Origin: Betaproteobacteria bacterium
GTDB lineage: Bacteria > Pseudomonadota > Gammaproteobacteria > Burkholderiales > Rhodocyclaceae
Direction: 5' to 3'
Length of the DNA: 63,279 bases
Assembly (NCBI GenBank): GCA_016194935.1
Contig: JACQAO010000057.1
Location: 1-63,279, forward strand
Shown here: piece after piece, positions 62,773-63,279 of the stretch
Numbering within the stretch: the stretch's first letter is position 1
How the letters are laid out: each line of letters begins with the position of its first letter
Program-made: the position numbers and the translations under genes
The notes under the pieces: generated by a model
The model's input: the letters and a program-made list of their open reading frames with translations, nothing else
Database searches by the model: none
Told to the model about the DNA's origin: nothing

Positions 62773-63279
62773 CTAGGCCGTCTGTAAAAAGCTCGCCACT
62801 CTGGCGGCGATCTGCGTACTGACGCGGACATTGGATTCGCGGGTGACGCCGCCGATATGCGGCGTGAGTATCAGGTTGGGCGCCGTGGCCAGCGGCGAGC
62901 CAGCCGGCAGGGGTTCCTGCTCGAACACATCCAGCGCCGCGCCGGCGAGCTTGCCGTGGTGCAATGCCTCGGCCAGGGCTGCTTCGTCCACGATGCCGCC
63001 GCGCGCGGTATTGATCAGCACGGCTTCCGCCTTCATGCGCCCGATGCGCACAGCATCCATCAAACCGGAGGTTTGCGCCGTCAGGGGAACATGCAGGCTC
63101 ACTGCGTCGGCCTCGGCCAGCAGTGCGTCCAGCTCACATCGCGTCACACCGCTTTCTGCCCAGGCCGGCGCATCAGCAGGCAGCAGCGGATCGTAGGCCA
63201 CCACCCGCATGCCGAGAGCCAGTGCGAGCCGGGCGGTGAGTTGGCCGATGCCGCCGAAGCCGACCAGGCCGAGGGTGCG
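62773..63279 (-). CDS. D-2-hydroxyacid dehydrogenase, partial (SlcC-like)
   Basis: The C-terminal 168 residues of an NAD-dependent D-isomer-specific 2-hydroxyacid dehydrogenase; the 5' end lies beyond the window. The Rossmann motif LGLVGFGGIGQLTARLALALGMRVVAYDP, then INTARGGIVDEAALAEALHHGKLAGAALDVFEQEPLP and the catalytic His in LTPHIGGVTRESNVRVS are visible. (S)-sulfolactate dehydrogenase SlcC and phosphoglycerate dehydrogenase are both in this family; context favours the former. Confidence 0.85.
   Translation of the reverse strand, partial: RTLGLVGFGGIGQLTARLALALGMRVVAYDPLLPADAPAWAESGVTRCELDALLAEADAVSLHVPLTAQTSGLMDAVRIGRMKAEAVLINTARGGIVDEAALAEALHHGKLAGAALDVFEQEPLPAGSPLATAPNLILTPHIGGVTRESNVRVSTQIAARVASFLQTA

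Overview
The window looks like a chromosome segment from a high-GC betaproteobacterium. Nitrosomonadales-type lineages such as Gallionella/Sulfuricella relatives are the best guess, but this is inference only. The grounds are the Acidithiobacillus-type gshA with gshB, the metX-metW pair, the block lptB-rpoN-hpf-ptsN-hprK, the run recA-recX / cinA-pgpA-thiL-nusB-ribH-ribB, and zapB-zapA followed by 6S RNA. Coding density is high, most genes overlap or abut, and no tRNA, rRNA, CRISPR or intact transposase gene was seen.

Layout. 1-5463: glutathione synthesis (gshA, gshB), then a regulatory PTS (EIIA, HPr, EI) split by a 268-bp inverted-repeat element. 5468-8752: metX-metW, an AmpG-like permease and a 68-aa orphan. 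8902-22350: housekeeping genes: midA, tcdA, a pteridine-reductase-like SDR, ttcA, hprK-ptsN-hpf-rpoN-lptB, recX-recA, and cinA to ribB. 22471-23007: a DinB-like protein.

22997-40252 is a cobalamin region. cobQ, a cobC-like phosphatase, cobS and cobT lie on the minus strand. cobU, cbiB, cobD and two BtuF-like proteins lie on the plus strand. A minus-strand operon btuB-btuC-btuD-cobO-cobB-bluB sits behind a cobalamin riboswitch. Together these cover corrinoid uptake, adenosylation, lower-ligand (DMB) synthesis and nucleotide-loop assembly. Corrin-ring genes are not in the window. A compact restriction-modification system, a C5-cytosine methyltransferase overlapping a NotI-like endonuclease, sits inside this pathway between cobU and cbiB.

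40436-43216: zapB, zapA, 6S RNA, a DUF4160/DUF2442 pair, an EVE-domain protein and a TauE/SafE permease. 43213-51084: a tripartite tricarboxylate transporter (tctCBA), a universal stress protein, a TerC-like membrane protein, then a divergent FAH-family / PanE-family / oxalyl-CoA-ligase-like trio. 51189-53841: an ABC-2 exporter, an alpha/beta hydrolase and a thioredoxin-fold 2Fe-2S ferredoxin. 53886-59603: a LysR regulator divergent from a six-gene respiratory module (iron-sulfur subunit, two membrane anchors, class I fumarase alpha and beta, flavoprotein). 59718-60931: a toxin-antitoxin pair with a frameshifted toxin and an intact YefM/YoeB pair. 61014 to the end: a TauE/SafE exporter, an Ldh-family dehydrogenase and a truncated D-2-hydroxyacid dehydrogenase. 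That last set resembles the sulfolactate-handling genes comC/slcC with a sulfite exporter.

The most interesting points are the NotI-like system embedded in the B12 locus, the fumarase/fumarate-reductase-like module whose flavoprotein has Cys in place of the FAD-linking His, the possible sulfolactate module at the right edge, and several palindromic dispersed elements that abut or enter coding sequences. The terminal 19-20 codons of one BtuF-like gene lie inside such an element.
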